Positions 8,661-16,990 of a DNA stretch of 64,000 nt are shown one piece after another. Each line of letters starts with the position of its first letter. Position 1 is the stretch's first letter. Both the position numbers and the translations under genes were made by a program. The DNA lies in the NCBI GenBank assembly GCA_020636645.1, contig JACJXO010000002.1, forward strand, positions 62,001 to 126,000. The letters are read 5' to 3'. The notes beneath the pieces were generated by a model. It worked only from the letters and a program-made list of their open reading frames with translations. It was not told where the DNA came from and ran no database searches. The stretch comes from Chitinophagales bacterium. GTDB lineage: Bacteria; Bacteroidota; Bacteroidia; Chitinophagales; BACL12.

Positions 8661-9556
8661 AAAGACTGCTGGTCATATCACTTCTGTTTACTGCTATGGT
8701 TTCCTTCGCACAGCAGGTTACGGTTAGCACAGATACGACCACCTATCTTATTGGCGATTACATACGGGTGCAGTTGCAGGCCGATGCACCGGCAGGTACC
8801 ACCATCACCTTCCCGCAGGCCGATCTGATGGACCCTGAACTCGAGGTGATCAGTGTCAATCCGCCTGACAGTATCCCGGGAAGCACCGGCATTCGGCAGG
8901 AAATGGTATTCAGTGTGTACGATAGTGGCACCTACCGCGTCCCGCAGCTTCCCTTCGTTTTTACTTCGAAGAACAGCACAGACACCATCTATTCAGACAG
9001 CCTGTTGTTCCGTGTCAACACATTGGAAGTGGATACTACAGCGGCCATCAAACCGATCAAGGATAATCTGGAAGTTTCTTACCGCGATCTTCGGTGGTTG
9101 TATTATGCAGGTGGCGGACTGTTATTGCTTGTTATTGCAGCGGCCACCATCTGGTATCTGCGCAAACGCAAACAGCAAAAAGCAGCAGCTCCGGTCATTC
9201 TGCGTACTAAACTGTCAACCTATACACTGGAACAATTGCAGCAACTGGATGCAGAACAACTCTGGCAACAAGGACAGATCAAGAGCTATTATTCCGGATT
9301 GACAGATATTCTGCGACGTTACATAGAACAACGATTTGGTTTCCCTGCCATGGAGCGAACCAGCGATGAGATCCTGGAATTGCTTCGGGGTGCTCAGACC
9401 GCAGCACCGGATGAGATCTTCCGCCTGGCTGATATGGCTAAGTTTGCCAAATCCAGACCACTGCCTGACCAGAACAAACGGGCCATGGAACTGGCAGTAC
9501 AATGGGTCACCGAGACCACGCCTGATAATGAACCTGAAATGGACCTGCCCGGATGA
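8657..9556 (+). CDS. Membrane protein of the Bat operon (between DUF58 and BatA)
   Basis: 299 residues from the ATG at 8657, which overlaps the previous stop (ATGA). An alternative TTG start at 8570 would put 29 unrelated residues ahead of the signal peptide, so it is rejected. Layout: signal peptide 1-19 (MKRLLVISLLFTAMVSFAQ), a periplasmic beta-rich domain to about 145 of BatD-like character, one membrane helix near 148-168 (AGGGLLLLVIAAATIW), then a cytoplasmic helical tail with ILRRYIEQRFGFPAMERTSDEIL. That tail resembles the C-terminal domain of DUF4381/BatD-type proteins. It overlaps batA by 4 bp. Function unknown; probably part of the same envelope complex. Confidence 0.85.
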   Translation: MKRLLVISLLFTAMVSFAQQVTVSTDTTTYLIGDYIRVQLQADAPAGTTITFPQADLMDPELEVISVNPPDSIPGSTGIRQEMVFSVYDSGTYRVPQLPFVFTSKNSTDTIYSDSLLFRVNTLEVDTTAAIKPIKDNLEVSYRDLRWLYYAGGGLLLLVIAAATIWYLRKRKQQKAAAPVILRTKLSTYTLEQLQQLDAEQLWQQGQIKSYYSGLTDILRRYIEQRFGFPAMERTSDEILELLRGAQTAAPDEIFRLADMAKFAKSRPLPDQNKRAMELAVQWVTETTPDNEPEMDLPG

Positions 9557-10560
9557 GAGAGTGGATCAGTGATATCGCCTTCGCCGACCCCTGGTACTTC
9601 CTGCTGCTGCTGGTCATTCCGCTCTATCTGTTCCTGCGGAAAAAATGGCTCAGACGCACCAGGGTTCCTTTCATGATCTCCACCGGAGCGGGGGTACATA
9701 CAGGCACATGGAGAACACGCTTCATCTGGATACCCGAAGCCCTGCGCATGCTGGCCATTGCATCTGCGGTCATCGCACTGGCCAGACCGCAAACAGGTTT
9801 CTCCAACAGAAATGTCACTACAGAAGGAATAGACATCGTGATGGCACTGGATATTTCCAGCAGTATGTATGCCATAGACTTTCAACCCAACCGCATCACT
9901 GCAGCAAAAGAGGCCGCCAAAGAATTCATAGATAATCGTCCGAACGATCGCATCGGGCTCGTGGTGTTTGCCGGAGAGACCTTTACACAATGTCCCATCA
10001 CCCTGGATCATCTGTTGCTGAAGACGCTGGTAGATGATGCAGACAACTGGCAACTGGAAGACGGAACGGCTATGGGCGACGGACTCTTCATGGCAGTGAA
10101 CCGTCTGGCCGATACCACCCAGCTCAATACCAAGGTGGTCATCCTGCTTACTGATGGGGTGCGCACCGCCGGCGAGTTCTCTCCGCTGGATGCTGCCAAT
10201 GCGGCGGCACAGCTGAACATCCGGGTCTATACCATTGGCGTGGGAAGCAAAAGCAATGCACCTATTCCGGTGGTTGACAAGAACGGACGGAACATCTATG
10301 ATCTCGATCCGCGGATCTCATTTGATGAAGAATCACTGCAGCAGATAGCAGACATTACCGGCGGACAGTATTTCCGTGCTACTTCCAAAGAGAAACTAAA
10401 GGAAGTGTACCGCGAGATAGACAGCATAGAAAAACAAAAAGTAGAAGTGAGCGTGACCAGACGGTACGATGAACGCTTCCATATTTTCGCTTTGATAGCC
10501 ATCATTGCACTCATGTTTGAATTACTGTTACGTTTCACCATTTTCAAAAGCTTGAACTGA
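9553..10560 (+). CDS. batA: BatA, VWA-domain membrane protein
   Basis: 335 residues. Two hydrophobic helices near the N terminus (about 14-28 and 62-78) and one at the C terminus (about 307-325) flank a periplasmic-facing von Willebrand A domain. The MIDAS motif is D100-I-S-S-S (VMALDISSSMYAID), with later T and D positions in TAMGDG and LLTDGVRTAG. In Bacteroides fragilis the Bat genes improve oxygen tolerance, and their VWA proteins form membrane complexes with MoxR. Its start overlaps the previous stop (ATGA), and its stop shares a base with the batB start (TGATG). Confidence 0.95.
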   Translation: MREWISDIAFADPWYFLLLLVIPLYLFLRKKWLRRTRVPFMISTGAGVHTGTWRTRFIWIPEALRMLAIASAVIALARPQTGFSNRNVTTEGIDIVMALDISSSMYAIDFQPNRITAAKEAAKEFIDNRPNDRIGLVVFAGETFTQCPITLDHLLLKTLVDDADNWQLEDGTAMGDGLFMAVNRLADTTQLNTKVVILLTDGVRTAGEFSPLDAANAAAQLNIRVYTIGVGSKSNAPIPVVDKNGRNIYDLDPRISFDEESLQQIADITGGQYFRATSKEKLKEVYREIDSIEKQKVEVSVTRRYDERFHIFALIAIIALMFELLLRFTIFKSLN

Positions 10561-11603
10561 TGCAGTGGGAACATGTAACATATCTCTATGGTTTGCTGGT
10601 GATACCGGTGCTATTCATGCTCTTTCTGCTGGCACTTCGCATTCGTTCCAGACAAATGCGAAGATGGGGAGATCAACTACTTGTTCAACGAATGATGGAG
10701 CACTTCTCACTCTCGAGGCGTTGGTGGAAGACCATTCTTTCTTTGCTGGCGCTGGCCTGTTTCATCCTGGCACTCGCAAACCTCAGGATGGGCAGCAAGC
10801 GGGAAAAAGTGCAGGCGCAAAGCAGTGAGGTCATCATTTGTTTTGATGTGTCACGCAGTATGCAGGCAGAAGATGTAAAACCTGATCGCTTGTCAAGAGC
10901 CCGCATCCTGGCTTCGCAGATCATAGAATCACTGTCGGGCAACAAGGTTGGCCTCATTGTATTTGCCGGCAAAGCTTATGTGCAGATGCCGCTCACGGTT
11001 GACAGCCGGGCAGCTCTGATGTATCTCAATACCGTCAACACCGATATGGTTCAGACCCAGGGTACGGCCATTGGTGAAGCACTGACTGCTGCTAAGCTGG
11101 TGTTCGATAATGGTGGTGAAAGCAGTGGCAACAACCGGGCGGTCATCCTGATAACCGATGGCGAAAGTCACGATGAAGATGCGCCGAATGCAGCTTCAGA
11201 ACTGGCAGATATGGGCGTGCACATCATCACTATCGGAGTGGGCACAGAGAAAGGAGCACCTATTCCTATGGAGCGAAACGGAGGCAGCGATTTTAAAAAA
11301 GATAATCAGGGCAACATCGTGCTCAGCAAACTGAATGAGTCCATGCTGGAAGAACTAAGCAATACCGGCAACGGATTCTATATGAACCTCAGCCAGGGTC
11401 GTGCCGTTGTACAACAGGTGGAGAAGGAAGTGTCGGGACTGGATAAGGACAGCGGACAGGAATATACTTTTGTGGAATACCGCAACCACTTTCAGGTATT
11501 TCTTCTGGCTGGGATCCTGTTGCTGTTGCTGGAGATGCTCATCAGCGAAAAAGGAAATAAGATCATACGCAGGTTACTGAGAACAGAAACCACAGGCCAA
11601 TGA
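10560..11603 (+). CDS. batB: BatB, VWA-domain membrane protein
   Basis: 347 residues, a paralogue of BatA. Helices lie near 10-27 and 58-75, followed by a VWA domain whose MIDAS is D96-V-S-R-S (ICFDVSRSMQAEDVKP), then TAIGEAL and LITDGESHDED, with a C-terminal helix (FQVFLLAGILLLLLEMLI). The ATG overlaps the last base of the batA stop. It overlaps batC by 4 bp (ATGA), continuing the tight coupling across the operon. Confidence 0.95.
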   Translation: MQWEHVTYLYGLLVIPVLFMLFLLALRIRSRQMRRWGDQLLVQRMMEHFSLSRRWWKTILSLLALACFILALANLRMGSKREKVQAQSSEVIICFDVSRSMQAEDVKPDRLSRARILASQIIESLSGNKVGLIVFAGKAYVQMPLTVDSRAALMYLNTVNTDMVQTQGTAIGEALTAAKLVFDNGGESSGNNRAVILITDGESHDEDAPNAASELADMGVHIITIGVGTEKGAPIPMERNGGSDFKKDNQGNIVLSKLNESMLEELSNTGNGFYMNLSQGRAVVQQVEKEVSGLDKDSGQEYTFVEYRNHFQVFLLAGILLLLLEMLISEKGNKIIRRLLRTETTGQ

Positions 11604-12325
11604 AAGGGAATTTTCTGATCATTTTAATGCTGTTGTCGCCGGGTGTATTTGCCCAGCAGGAGAACAAGTATATCCAGGAAGGTAACAAGCAATACGACCG
11701 GAAGCAGTATGATGCAGCAGAACAATATTATCGTCAGGCACTGGAAAAACAACCCGCCCGTCAGGAGGCTACCTACAACCTGGGCAATGCGCTGTATAAC
11801 CAGCAGAAACTGGACGAGAGTATTGCCAGCTATGATGCCATCGCTTCCACCACCAGCGACCCATCCATCCGCTCCAAAGCCTACCACAACATGGGTAATG
11901 CTTACCTGGAGAAGAAGGATTATGAGAAAAGCATTGAAGCGTACAAACAGGCGCTGAAAGCCGATCCCACAGACATGGACACCAAGTATAATCTGGCCTA
12001 CGCCCGGTCCATGCTCAAACAACAACAGGATCAGCAGCAACAAAACAAGCAGGACCAGCAGGATAAGCAAGACCAGCAGCAAAATCAAGATCAACAGAAT
12101 CAGGACCAGAACAAACAGGATCAGCAGAACCAAAATCAGAATAAGCAGGATCAGCAGCAGCAAAACCAGCAGCAGGAGAATCGTCAGCCACAGGACAAGA
12201 AATTCACTCCTGAAGAACTGGAACGTATCATGCAAACCCTGAACAAAGACGACAAGGACGTGCAGAACAAAGTGAGCAAGCAACGAACCGAAGGGTCCAG
12301 AACAAAATCAGATAAAGACTGGTAA
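11600..12325 (+). CDS. batC: BatC, TPR protein with Gln-rich tail
   Basis: 241 residues. A signal peptide (to about residue 19) is followed by three to four tetratricopeptide repeats (QYDAAEQYYRQALEKQP, EATYNLGNALYNQQKLDESI, KAYHNMGNAYLEKKDYEKSI, MDTKYNLAYARSML). From about residue 140 to 197 it turns into a repetitive Gln/Asn/Asp/Lys stretch (DQQNQDQNKQDQQNQNQNK), then a short conserved end with FTPEELERIMQTLNKDDKDVQNKV, typical of BatC. The TPRs probably assemble the Bat complex in the periplasm. It is directly followed by batD, whose TTG start abuts its stop. Confidence 0.93.
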   Translation: MKGNFLIILMLLSPGVFAQQENKYIQEGNKQYDRKQYDAAEQYYRQALEKQPARQEATYNLGNALYNQQKLDESIASYDAIASTTSDPSIRSKAYHNMGNAYLEKKDYEKSIEAYKQALKADPTDMDTKYNLAYARSMLKQQQDQQQQNKQDQQDKQDQQQNQDQQNQDQNKQDQQNQNQNKQDQQQQNQQQENRQPQDKKFTPEELERIMQTLNKDDKDVQNKVSKQRTEGSRTKSDKDW

Positions 12326-14092
12326 TTGAACAGGATACAACATATATTATTCTTTTTATTATTTATTGGTAGCGTGGCAACTGCCCAGACCACGTTTGAC
12401 GCTCAGGTGTCACGTACGCAGGCCAGCACCGCAGACCGTATAGAACTCAGCTTCACCCTTACCAACGGCAACAAGCCGAAGAACTTCAAGGCTCCTGTCA
12501 TGAATGGATTGCGGGTGCTGGGTGGTCCTTACCAAAGCAGCAGTTTTCAATCCATTAATGGTCGCACCTCCAGCAGCATCTCCTATAAATATGTGGTGCA
12601 GGGAAGCAAGTCAGGAACCGTGACCATTGGTAGTGCCACAGTGGAGGCAGGTGGAAAGACTTATAGTACCAAACCCATTACGCTGACTTTCACTGATGCA
12701 CCCGTTCAGGCAGACCAGAGCGACAGCAACGGAGACCTGCAGGCTTTTTTACGAAATAACTTTTACCTCCGGGCAGTAGTGAGTGACAATGATGTGTATG
12801 CCGGTGAAGAACTGACGGTCACTTATTATATATATATCAATGCCAGGTCATCTATTACCGACTACCGCCTGAATGGAGCTACTCAGGTTCCGGCTTTCGA
12901 CGGTTTTTATGCAGAAGATATTGACGTCAGTCATGTGCAGGGTGAATACCAGACCATCAACGGGCAGCAGTTCCTGGTGCAACCGGTCAAGAAGGTCAGA
13001 CTAACACCCCAGCGGGCCGGAGATCTTCTTGCCGATCCGATGACCGTAGATGCCACACTGAGCATCCGCAAACAACGCAGCAACGATTCTTTTATGGATG
13101 ACTTCTTTGGCAGAGGATACGACCGTATCAATGCTTCAGCTACGTCGCCATCCGTACGTATTCGGGTGAGAGATCTGCCCCAACCTGCACCGGCATCATT
13201 CAACGGAGCTGTTGGCAGTTTTGACATGCATACCACCATCAACACCACGAAGACCACAACAGACGAACCCATCACCTATAAAGTAGAAGTAAAAGGCAAG
13301 GGGAATCTGGAACTGTTTCAGGTTCCTGAACTCGATCTGCCTCCCGGATGGGAAACGTACGAACCGGAGGTCACTTCCACTGCCAGCAGCAAGACCTACG
13401 AATACCTGCTCATTCCGCGAAGCGCCGGCAACTTTGAACTGCCGCCGCATGAGTGGTCGTATTTTGATCCGAAAGAAAGGCAGTATTTCACCCTGGAATC
13501 TGAAGGATACAGTATTGAAGTGGAACAAGGCAAACAGTACAGTGGAGCAGGTACCACCAAGGAGGATGTGGAGGAACTCAACCGCGATATCCGCTTCATC
13601 GGCCGGAGTGAGCCTCATTTCAGTAAAGGCAGTGGCATACGTGTTGGAAGCCCGGTGTTTGCCACAGCCGTTGGATTTCCCTTCGCCGCAGGCCTCTTCA
13701 CCTGGTTGTTTCTGTTCTGGAGAAACCGCCACGATGATCCTGTTGCCAGGGCACACAAGCGGGCAGGCAGCAAAGCGTTGAAGCAACTGCGTGCAGCGAA
13801 GGAATTATCGGAAGGCGATGACACCAAAGCGTTCTGCAATGAAGCCATCCGTGTCATCTGGCAATACCTGGGAAGCAAATGGCAGCTGCCTGTGAGCCGG
13901 CAGAACAAGGAACAGATCACGCAGATCTTTGCTGAGAAAGATGCACCTGATGATCTGCGTGATGAGACCATTGAACTGCTGCGCAAACTGGAAAGAAGCA
14001 TTTATGCTCCGGCTATATCAGGCAGCAGCAGCCGCGAATTGTTTGAGGAACTCGAATCCTGGATCACTCATATGGAAAAATGGCAGGCATGA
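12326..14092 (+). CDS. batD: BatD, membrane-anchored Bat protein (TTG start)
   Basis: 588 residues. The start is a TTG directly after the batC stop codon; it is the only start that keeps the signal peptide (NRIQHILFFLLFIGSVATAQ), and no in-frame ATG lies near. The large periplasmic part contains the oxygen-tolerance family blocks (VSRTQASTADRIELSFTLTNG, VSDNDVYAGEELTVTYYIYI, LLIPRSAGNFELPPHEWSYFDP). A membrane helix follows near 450-468 (VFATAVGFPFAAGLFTWLFLFW), then a cytoplasmic domain of about 115 residues. It ends in an ATGA overlap with batE. Confidence 0.93.
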   Translation: MNRIQHILFFLLFIGSVATAQTTFDAQVSRTQASTADRIELSFTLTNGNKPKNFKAPVMNGLRVLGGPYQSSSFQSINGRTSSSISYKYVVQGSKSGTVTIGSATVEAGGKTYSTKPITLTFTDAPVQADQSDSNGDLQAFLRNNFYLRAVVSDNDVYAGEELTVTYYIYINARSSITDYRLNGATQVPAFDGFYAEDIDVSHVQGEYQTINGQQFLVQPVKKVRLTPQRAGDLLADPMTVDATLSIRKQRSNDSFMDDFFGRGYDRINASATSPSVRIRVRDLPQPAPASFNGAVGSFDMHTTINTTKTTTDEPITYKVEVKGKGNLELFQVPELDLPPGWETYEPEVTSTASSKTYEYLLIPRSAGNFELPPHEWSYFDPKERQYFTLESEGYSIEVEQGKQYSGAGTTKEDVEELNRDIRFIGRSEPHFSKGSGIRVGSPVFATAVGFPFAAGLFTWLFLFWRNRHDDPVARAHKRAGSKALKQLRAAKELSEGDDTKAFCNEAIRVIWQYLGSKWQLPVSRQNKEQITQIFAEKDAPDDLRDETIELLRKLERSIYAPAISGSSSRELFEELESWITHMEKWQA

Positions 14093-14835
14093 GAAAGTGG
14101 ATACTCTCCATAGTAGTGCTGACCACCCTGCAGGCAACTGCACAGGACAGTTTGTGGCAGGCCGCCAACATTGCTTATGAGCAGGGCTTCTATAAGAATG
14201 CAGACAGCCTTTATACCATATTGTTGAATGATCACGGTCCATCAGCCGAGGTCTATTACAATCTGGGCAATACCTGCTACAAACAGGAAGACTGGCCGCG
14301 GGCGATATTGAATTATGAACGTTGTCTGCAGATAGACCGCAGGCATAAAGATGCCATCTTTAACCTGGAATTATCCAACACCCATTTGCGTGATCGCATC
14401 GATCCGATAGAACCATCCTTGTTGCATCTCTTCTGGCGTGACCTCTGCCACCTGTTGCCCTCCGGCACCTGGGGATGGATCACCCTGTTTTTCGCCTGGT
14501 CTTCACTGGGATTTTTACTGCTGTTATTATTCAGTAAAAACCTGTCGCTCCGCAAGACCGGATTGTATGGCATGTTCTCTGCAGCAGCCCTCACCATCCT
14601 GCTGCTGGCCATCACCTATGCAGCGCACTATCAGGAAGAAAGGGAACAGTATGCCATCATCATGCAGCCGAGTCTTATCCTGAAAAGTGAACCCAGCGAA
14701 AGCAGCACCAACCTCTTTGTGTTGCACAGCGGACTCAAACTTCGCATCCTCGACAGCGACGACAGCTGGTCGCTGGTATCCATGCCCGACGGCAATACCG
14801 GCTGGGTGCAGACGGAAGCGCTGGAGCAGATCTAG
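14089..14835 (+). CDS. batE: BatE, TPR and SH3-domain protein
   Basis: 248 residues from the ATG at 14089, chosen because it forms an ATGA overlap with the batD stop and leads straight into a signal peptide (MRKWILSIVVLTTLQATAQ). An ATG 9 bp upstream is possible but less likely. TPRs (EVYYNLGNTCYKQEDWPRAILNYERCLQIDRRHKDAIFNLEL) are followed by two membrane helices (about 122-140 and 150-175) and a C-terminal bacterial SH3 domain (LILKSEPSESSTNLFVLHSG, GNTGWVQTEALEQI). Last gene of the Bat operon. Confidence 0.93.
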   Translation: MRKWILSIVVLTTLQATAQDSLWQAANIAYEQGFYKNADSLYTILLNDHGPSAEVYYNLGNTCYKQEDWPRAILNYERCLQIDRRHKDAIFNLELSNTHLRDRIDPIEPSLLHLFWRDLCHLLPSGTWGWITLFFAWSSLGFLLLLLFSKNLSLRKTGLYGMFSAAALTILLLAITYAAHYQEEREQYAIIMQPSLILKSEPSESSTNLFVLHSGLKLRILDSDDSWSLVSMPDGNTGWVQTEALEQI

Positions 14836-15050
14836 TTCAGGTTGGCAGTTGCCAGTAGGCGGTTGGCGGTTACTTTTATCCGTGTATTGTCTCAAGTTAT
14901 AGGGAGCTGTCGGGAGGGTATGGTCAGCACATCCGAACTACTAGTACTCACTCCCGATAGCGATCACTCACAACTGATAGAGGCGTTCACCCTCCGCATT
15001 CCGCATTGTCCTGACTGCCAACTGCCCAGGGTCAACTTAAAAAGTCATCC
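14836..15050. repeat. Non-coding intergenic repeat-like segment with inverted motifs
   Basis: A stretch with no convincing gene after batE. It contains a GGCAGTTGCCAG / CTGCCAACTGCCC inverted pair (about 14861-14873 and 15012-15028) and a near-perfect 11-bp inverted pair, GCTGTCGGGAG (14906-14916) and CTCCCGATAGC (14951-14961). The CCCGATAG core recurs in the intergenic segment after asnS. It could form a terminator-like structure for the Bat operon, but no T-run follows. Confidence 0.5.
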
Positions 15051-15053
15051 CAC

Positions 15054-15083
15054 TGCCACAATACTGTCACCACATACTGTCGG
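15054..15083 (+). promoter_or_regulatory. Direct-repeat motif upstream of tonB-like gene 1
   Basis: TGCCAC-N5-TGTCAC (15054-15070), with a third weaker copy TGTCGG at 15078, lies about 100 bp before the first TonB-like gene. The same TGYCAC-N5-TGYCAC arrangement, 11 bp apart, lies about 110 bp before the second (16042-16058). Repeats one helical turn apart suggest an activator or dimer binding site. The factor is unknown. Confidence 0.4.
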
Positions 15084-15168
15084 CCCCGGTTTGACAGTTA
15101 CTAGGTAAAAGCGCTTATGGAAATTGGTTACGCACCGCATCTATTCATTAACCATTTAACTAAGCGCC

Positions 15169-15873
15169 ATGACAACAAAAACCGCATTCAATCCCTTCGA
15201 GCACAGCCGCCTGTTCTTTATGGCAGGAGTGGCCATCAGCCTCGGCATCATCCAGCTGGCATTCGGCTGGAACGGTATGCACCGGATCCCTCAATTGCCT
15301 GATCTGCCAAAGATCTCTGACGGCACCTGGGTGGAGGTCGAATACTTTACTGAAAAAGTGGAAGAGCAACTGCCTGAAAAGCAGGTGCAAAAAGAAGAAG
15401 TGATCATTCCTGAACCGGATGCACCCATCAAGGTGGTGGACGATGTAAAGAAGATCACCACTCCCATTAAACTCAATAATCCCGAAAAGGATCCTGTGGG
15501 TTTGAAAGGCCCTTCCAGAACCGCGACCACTACAACAGGTGGCGGAACAGAGAAGAAAGAGATCGGTACCATCGCTGAAGTGATGCCGGCTTTCCCCGGT
15601 GGATATGAAGCTTTGTACAAGTGGCTTGCTAAAAACACCAGTTATCCGAAGTGGGCAAAAGACGCCGGCATAGAAGGAACTGTATATGTAGAATTCATTC
15701 TGGGTACCGATGGCAAAGTGCAAAGTGCAAAAGTGCTGCGTGGTATCGGTGGCGGATGTGATGAAGAAGTACTGAATGCCGTGCTCCGTATGCCCGCCTG
15801 GAATCCCGCCAAACAAGGGAATGTGGAAGTGCCACTGCGCATGACCATCCCCTTCACCTTCAAGATTTCATAG
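15169..15873 (+). CDS. TonB-family energy-transducing protein, copy 1
   Basis: 234 residues. One N-terminal membrane helix (about 15-33, LFFMAGVAISLGIIQLAF) is followed by a charged and proline-containing periplasmic linker (about 45-135) and a C-terminal TonB domain (about 145-234). The domain carries the Bacteroidota pattern AEVMPAFPGGYEALYKWLAKN, GTVYVEFILGTDGKVQSAKVLRGIGGGCDEE and WNPAKQGNVEVPLRMTIPF. It should couple the inner-membrane ExbB/ExbD motor to outer-membrane receptors; neither partner is in the window. It is followed by a strong terminator and by a diverged tandem paralogue. Confidence 0.9.
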   Translation: MTTKTAFNPFEHSRLFFMAGVAISLGIIQLAFGWNGMHRIPQLPDLPKISDGTWVEVEYFTEKVEEQLPEKQVQKEEVIIPEPDAPIKVVDDVKKITTPIKLNNPEKDPVGLKGPSRTATTTTGGGTEKKEIGTIAEVMPAFPGGYEALYKWLAKNTSYPKWAKDAGIEGTVYVEFILGTDGKVQSAKVLRGIGGGCDEEVLNAVLRMPAWNPAKQGNVEVPLRMTIPFTFKIS

Positions 15874-15905
15874 TTGAATTGGGTTTTCTTATGGTTGTCA
15901 TCAGA

Positions 15906-15931
15906 CCCCGGCCTTCGTGCCGGGGTTTTTT
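15906..15931 (+). terminator. Rho-independent terminator after tonB-like gene 1
   Basis: CCCCGGC (15906-15912), six-base loop CTTCGT, GCCGGGG (15919-15925), then six T. A perfect 7-bp GC stem and T-run 33 bp after the stop; it separates the two TonB-like genes into independent units. Confidence 0.92.
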
Positions 15932-16041
15932 GTATCAGAATACAAACAACACTATGCTGCACAGGATACGCAGGAAACAATAAATGAAGATGGGTTCTTT
16001 AAAAGAAACCCACCTCTGACACCCCACCTTACACCCAACTC

Positions 16042-16058
16042 TGTCACTATTCTGCCAC
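16042..16058 (+). promoter_or_regulatory. Direct-repeat motif upstream of tonB-like gene 2
   Basis: TGTCAC (16042-16047), five bases, TGCCAC (16053-16058): the same two hexamers as upstream of copy 1 in swapped order and with the same 11-bp step. Both genes also share AAGCGC immediately before ATGACA, so their control regions look like products of one duplication that stayed under selection. Confidence 0.4.
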
Positions 16059-16166
16059 AAAGAATTTGCTGAAATACTTTCTGACTGAAGCTGAAGTTCT
16101 AACCTCATTAGCTTATGGCAGAGGTCTACCTGGTTTTCTTCATTCTTCACCTTACAACCAAGCGCT

Positions 16167-16871
16167 ATGACATCTCCAACAGCATTCGATCCCTTCAGCC
16201 ACACCCGCTTGTTCTTCATGACCGGTCTGGCAGTAGCACTCCTCTTTATCCTGGCGGCATTCAGGTGGGATGTTTCCCTGCCACAAAGACCAACACCTGA
16301 TCAAGAAACCGCTCCGGACTTCGGTGATCCGATCACCCTGATCGCTCCTGTGGTTGTTCCATTACCGGAACATCCGTTGGTAATGGAAGCACCGAAAACT
16401 CCACCCATGATAGACCTGTCTGCTGACATCCTGGAAGTACCGGATGAGATACCTCTAACCGCTCGGTTGAACTTTACTGAACCGGATGACACGCCGGTTC
16501 CTCTAAAAGGATTCACCGGCAATACTGTCCTGCCTGAAATGCCATCTGAAACAGACGATGCAAGGTTAGCAGCGGAAGTCATGCCTGAGTTTCCCGGAGG
16601 TAAAGAAGCATTGTATAAATGGTTGTCCACCAATATCAAGATGCCTTCTGTTGCCATTGATCTCAACATGAGCGGAGTGGTCTATGTAGACTTCGTGATT
16701 GATACGAATGGGAAGGTGACCCGGGTGAAGATCAGGAAAGGAACTGGTACAGTTCTGGACGAGGCAGCACTGGAAGCCATACAAAGGATGCCGGACTGGA
16801 CACCGGGCATGCAGGGCGGACGTCCGGTTCCGGTCTTTCAGACCTTGCCGGTGCGGTTTGAACTACGATAA
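16167..16871 (+). CDS. TonB-family energy-transducing protein, copy 2
   Basis: 234 residues, the same length and layout as copy 1: a shared start (MTSPTAFDPFSHTRLFFM against MTTKTAFNPFEHSRLFFM), membrane helix about 15-33, a Pro-rich acidic linker, then the TonB domain (AEVMPEFPGGKEALYKWLSTN, GVVYVDFVIDTNGKVTRVKI, LDEAALEAIQRMPDWTPGMQGG). The linker is fully diverged from copy 1 (prolines and acidic residues in place of Lys/Glu blocks), suggesting a different receptor set or reach. It is convergent with the PAP2-like gene. Confidence 0.9.
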   Translation: MTSPTAFDPFSHTRLFFMTGLAVALLFILAAFRWDVSLPQRPTPDQETAPDFGDPITLIAPVVVPLPEHPLVMEAPKTPPMIDLSADILEVPDEIPLTARLNFTEPDDTPVPLKGFTGNTVLPEMPSETDDARLAAEVMPEFPGGKEALYKWLSTNIKMPSVAIDLNMSGVVYVDFVIDTNGKVTRVKIRKGTGTVLDEAALEAIQRMPDWTPGMQGGRPVPVFQTLPVRFELR

Positions 16872-16915
16872 TGAAAAATAGGTATGTGAGTGGTGAACCC
16901 TGCCTTTGGCAAGGA

Positions 16916-16959
16916 GTGAATGGTTAGTTTCTTTGAAAGAAGTAATACTAACCATTCAC
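16916..16959. repeat. 13-bp perfect inverted repeat between convergent genes
   Basis: GTGAATGGTTAGT (16916-16928) and ACTAACCATTCAC (16947-16959) form a perfect 13-bp stem with an 18-base loop, inside a segment built of GTGAGTGGTGAA-like words. It lies between the stops of the second TonB-like gene and the PAP2-like gene and may act as a bidirectional transcript end, though no strong T-run is present. Confidence 0.6.
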
Positions 16960-16990
16960 CTCTCACTGCTCACTTTGCTACAGCGCTCCA

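Noticed and set aside
11624..12283. Long leftward frame rich in Leu, Val and Ile opposite batC
   Set aside because: It is the reverse complement of the Gln/Asn-rich coding repeat of batC; no start context and no homology.
16042..16075. Possible sigma-54 promoter before the second tonB-like gene
   Set aside because: TGCCAC and TTTGC are present, but the GG is missing and the spacing to GC is 14 bases where 12 is needed.
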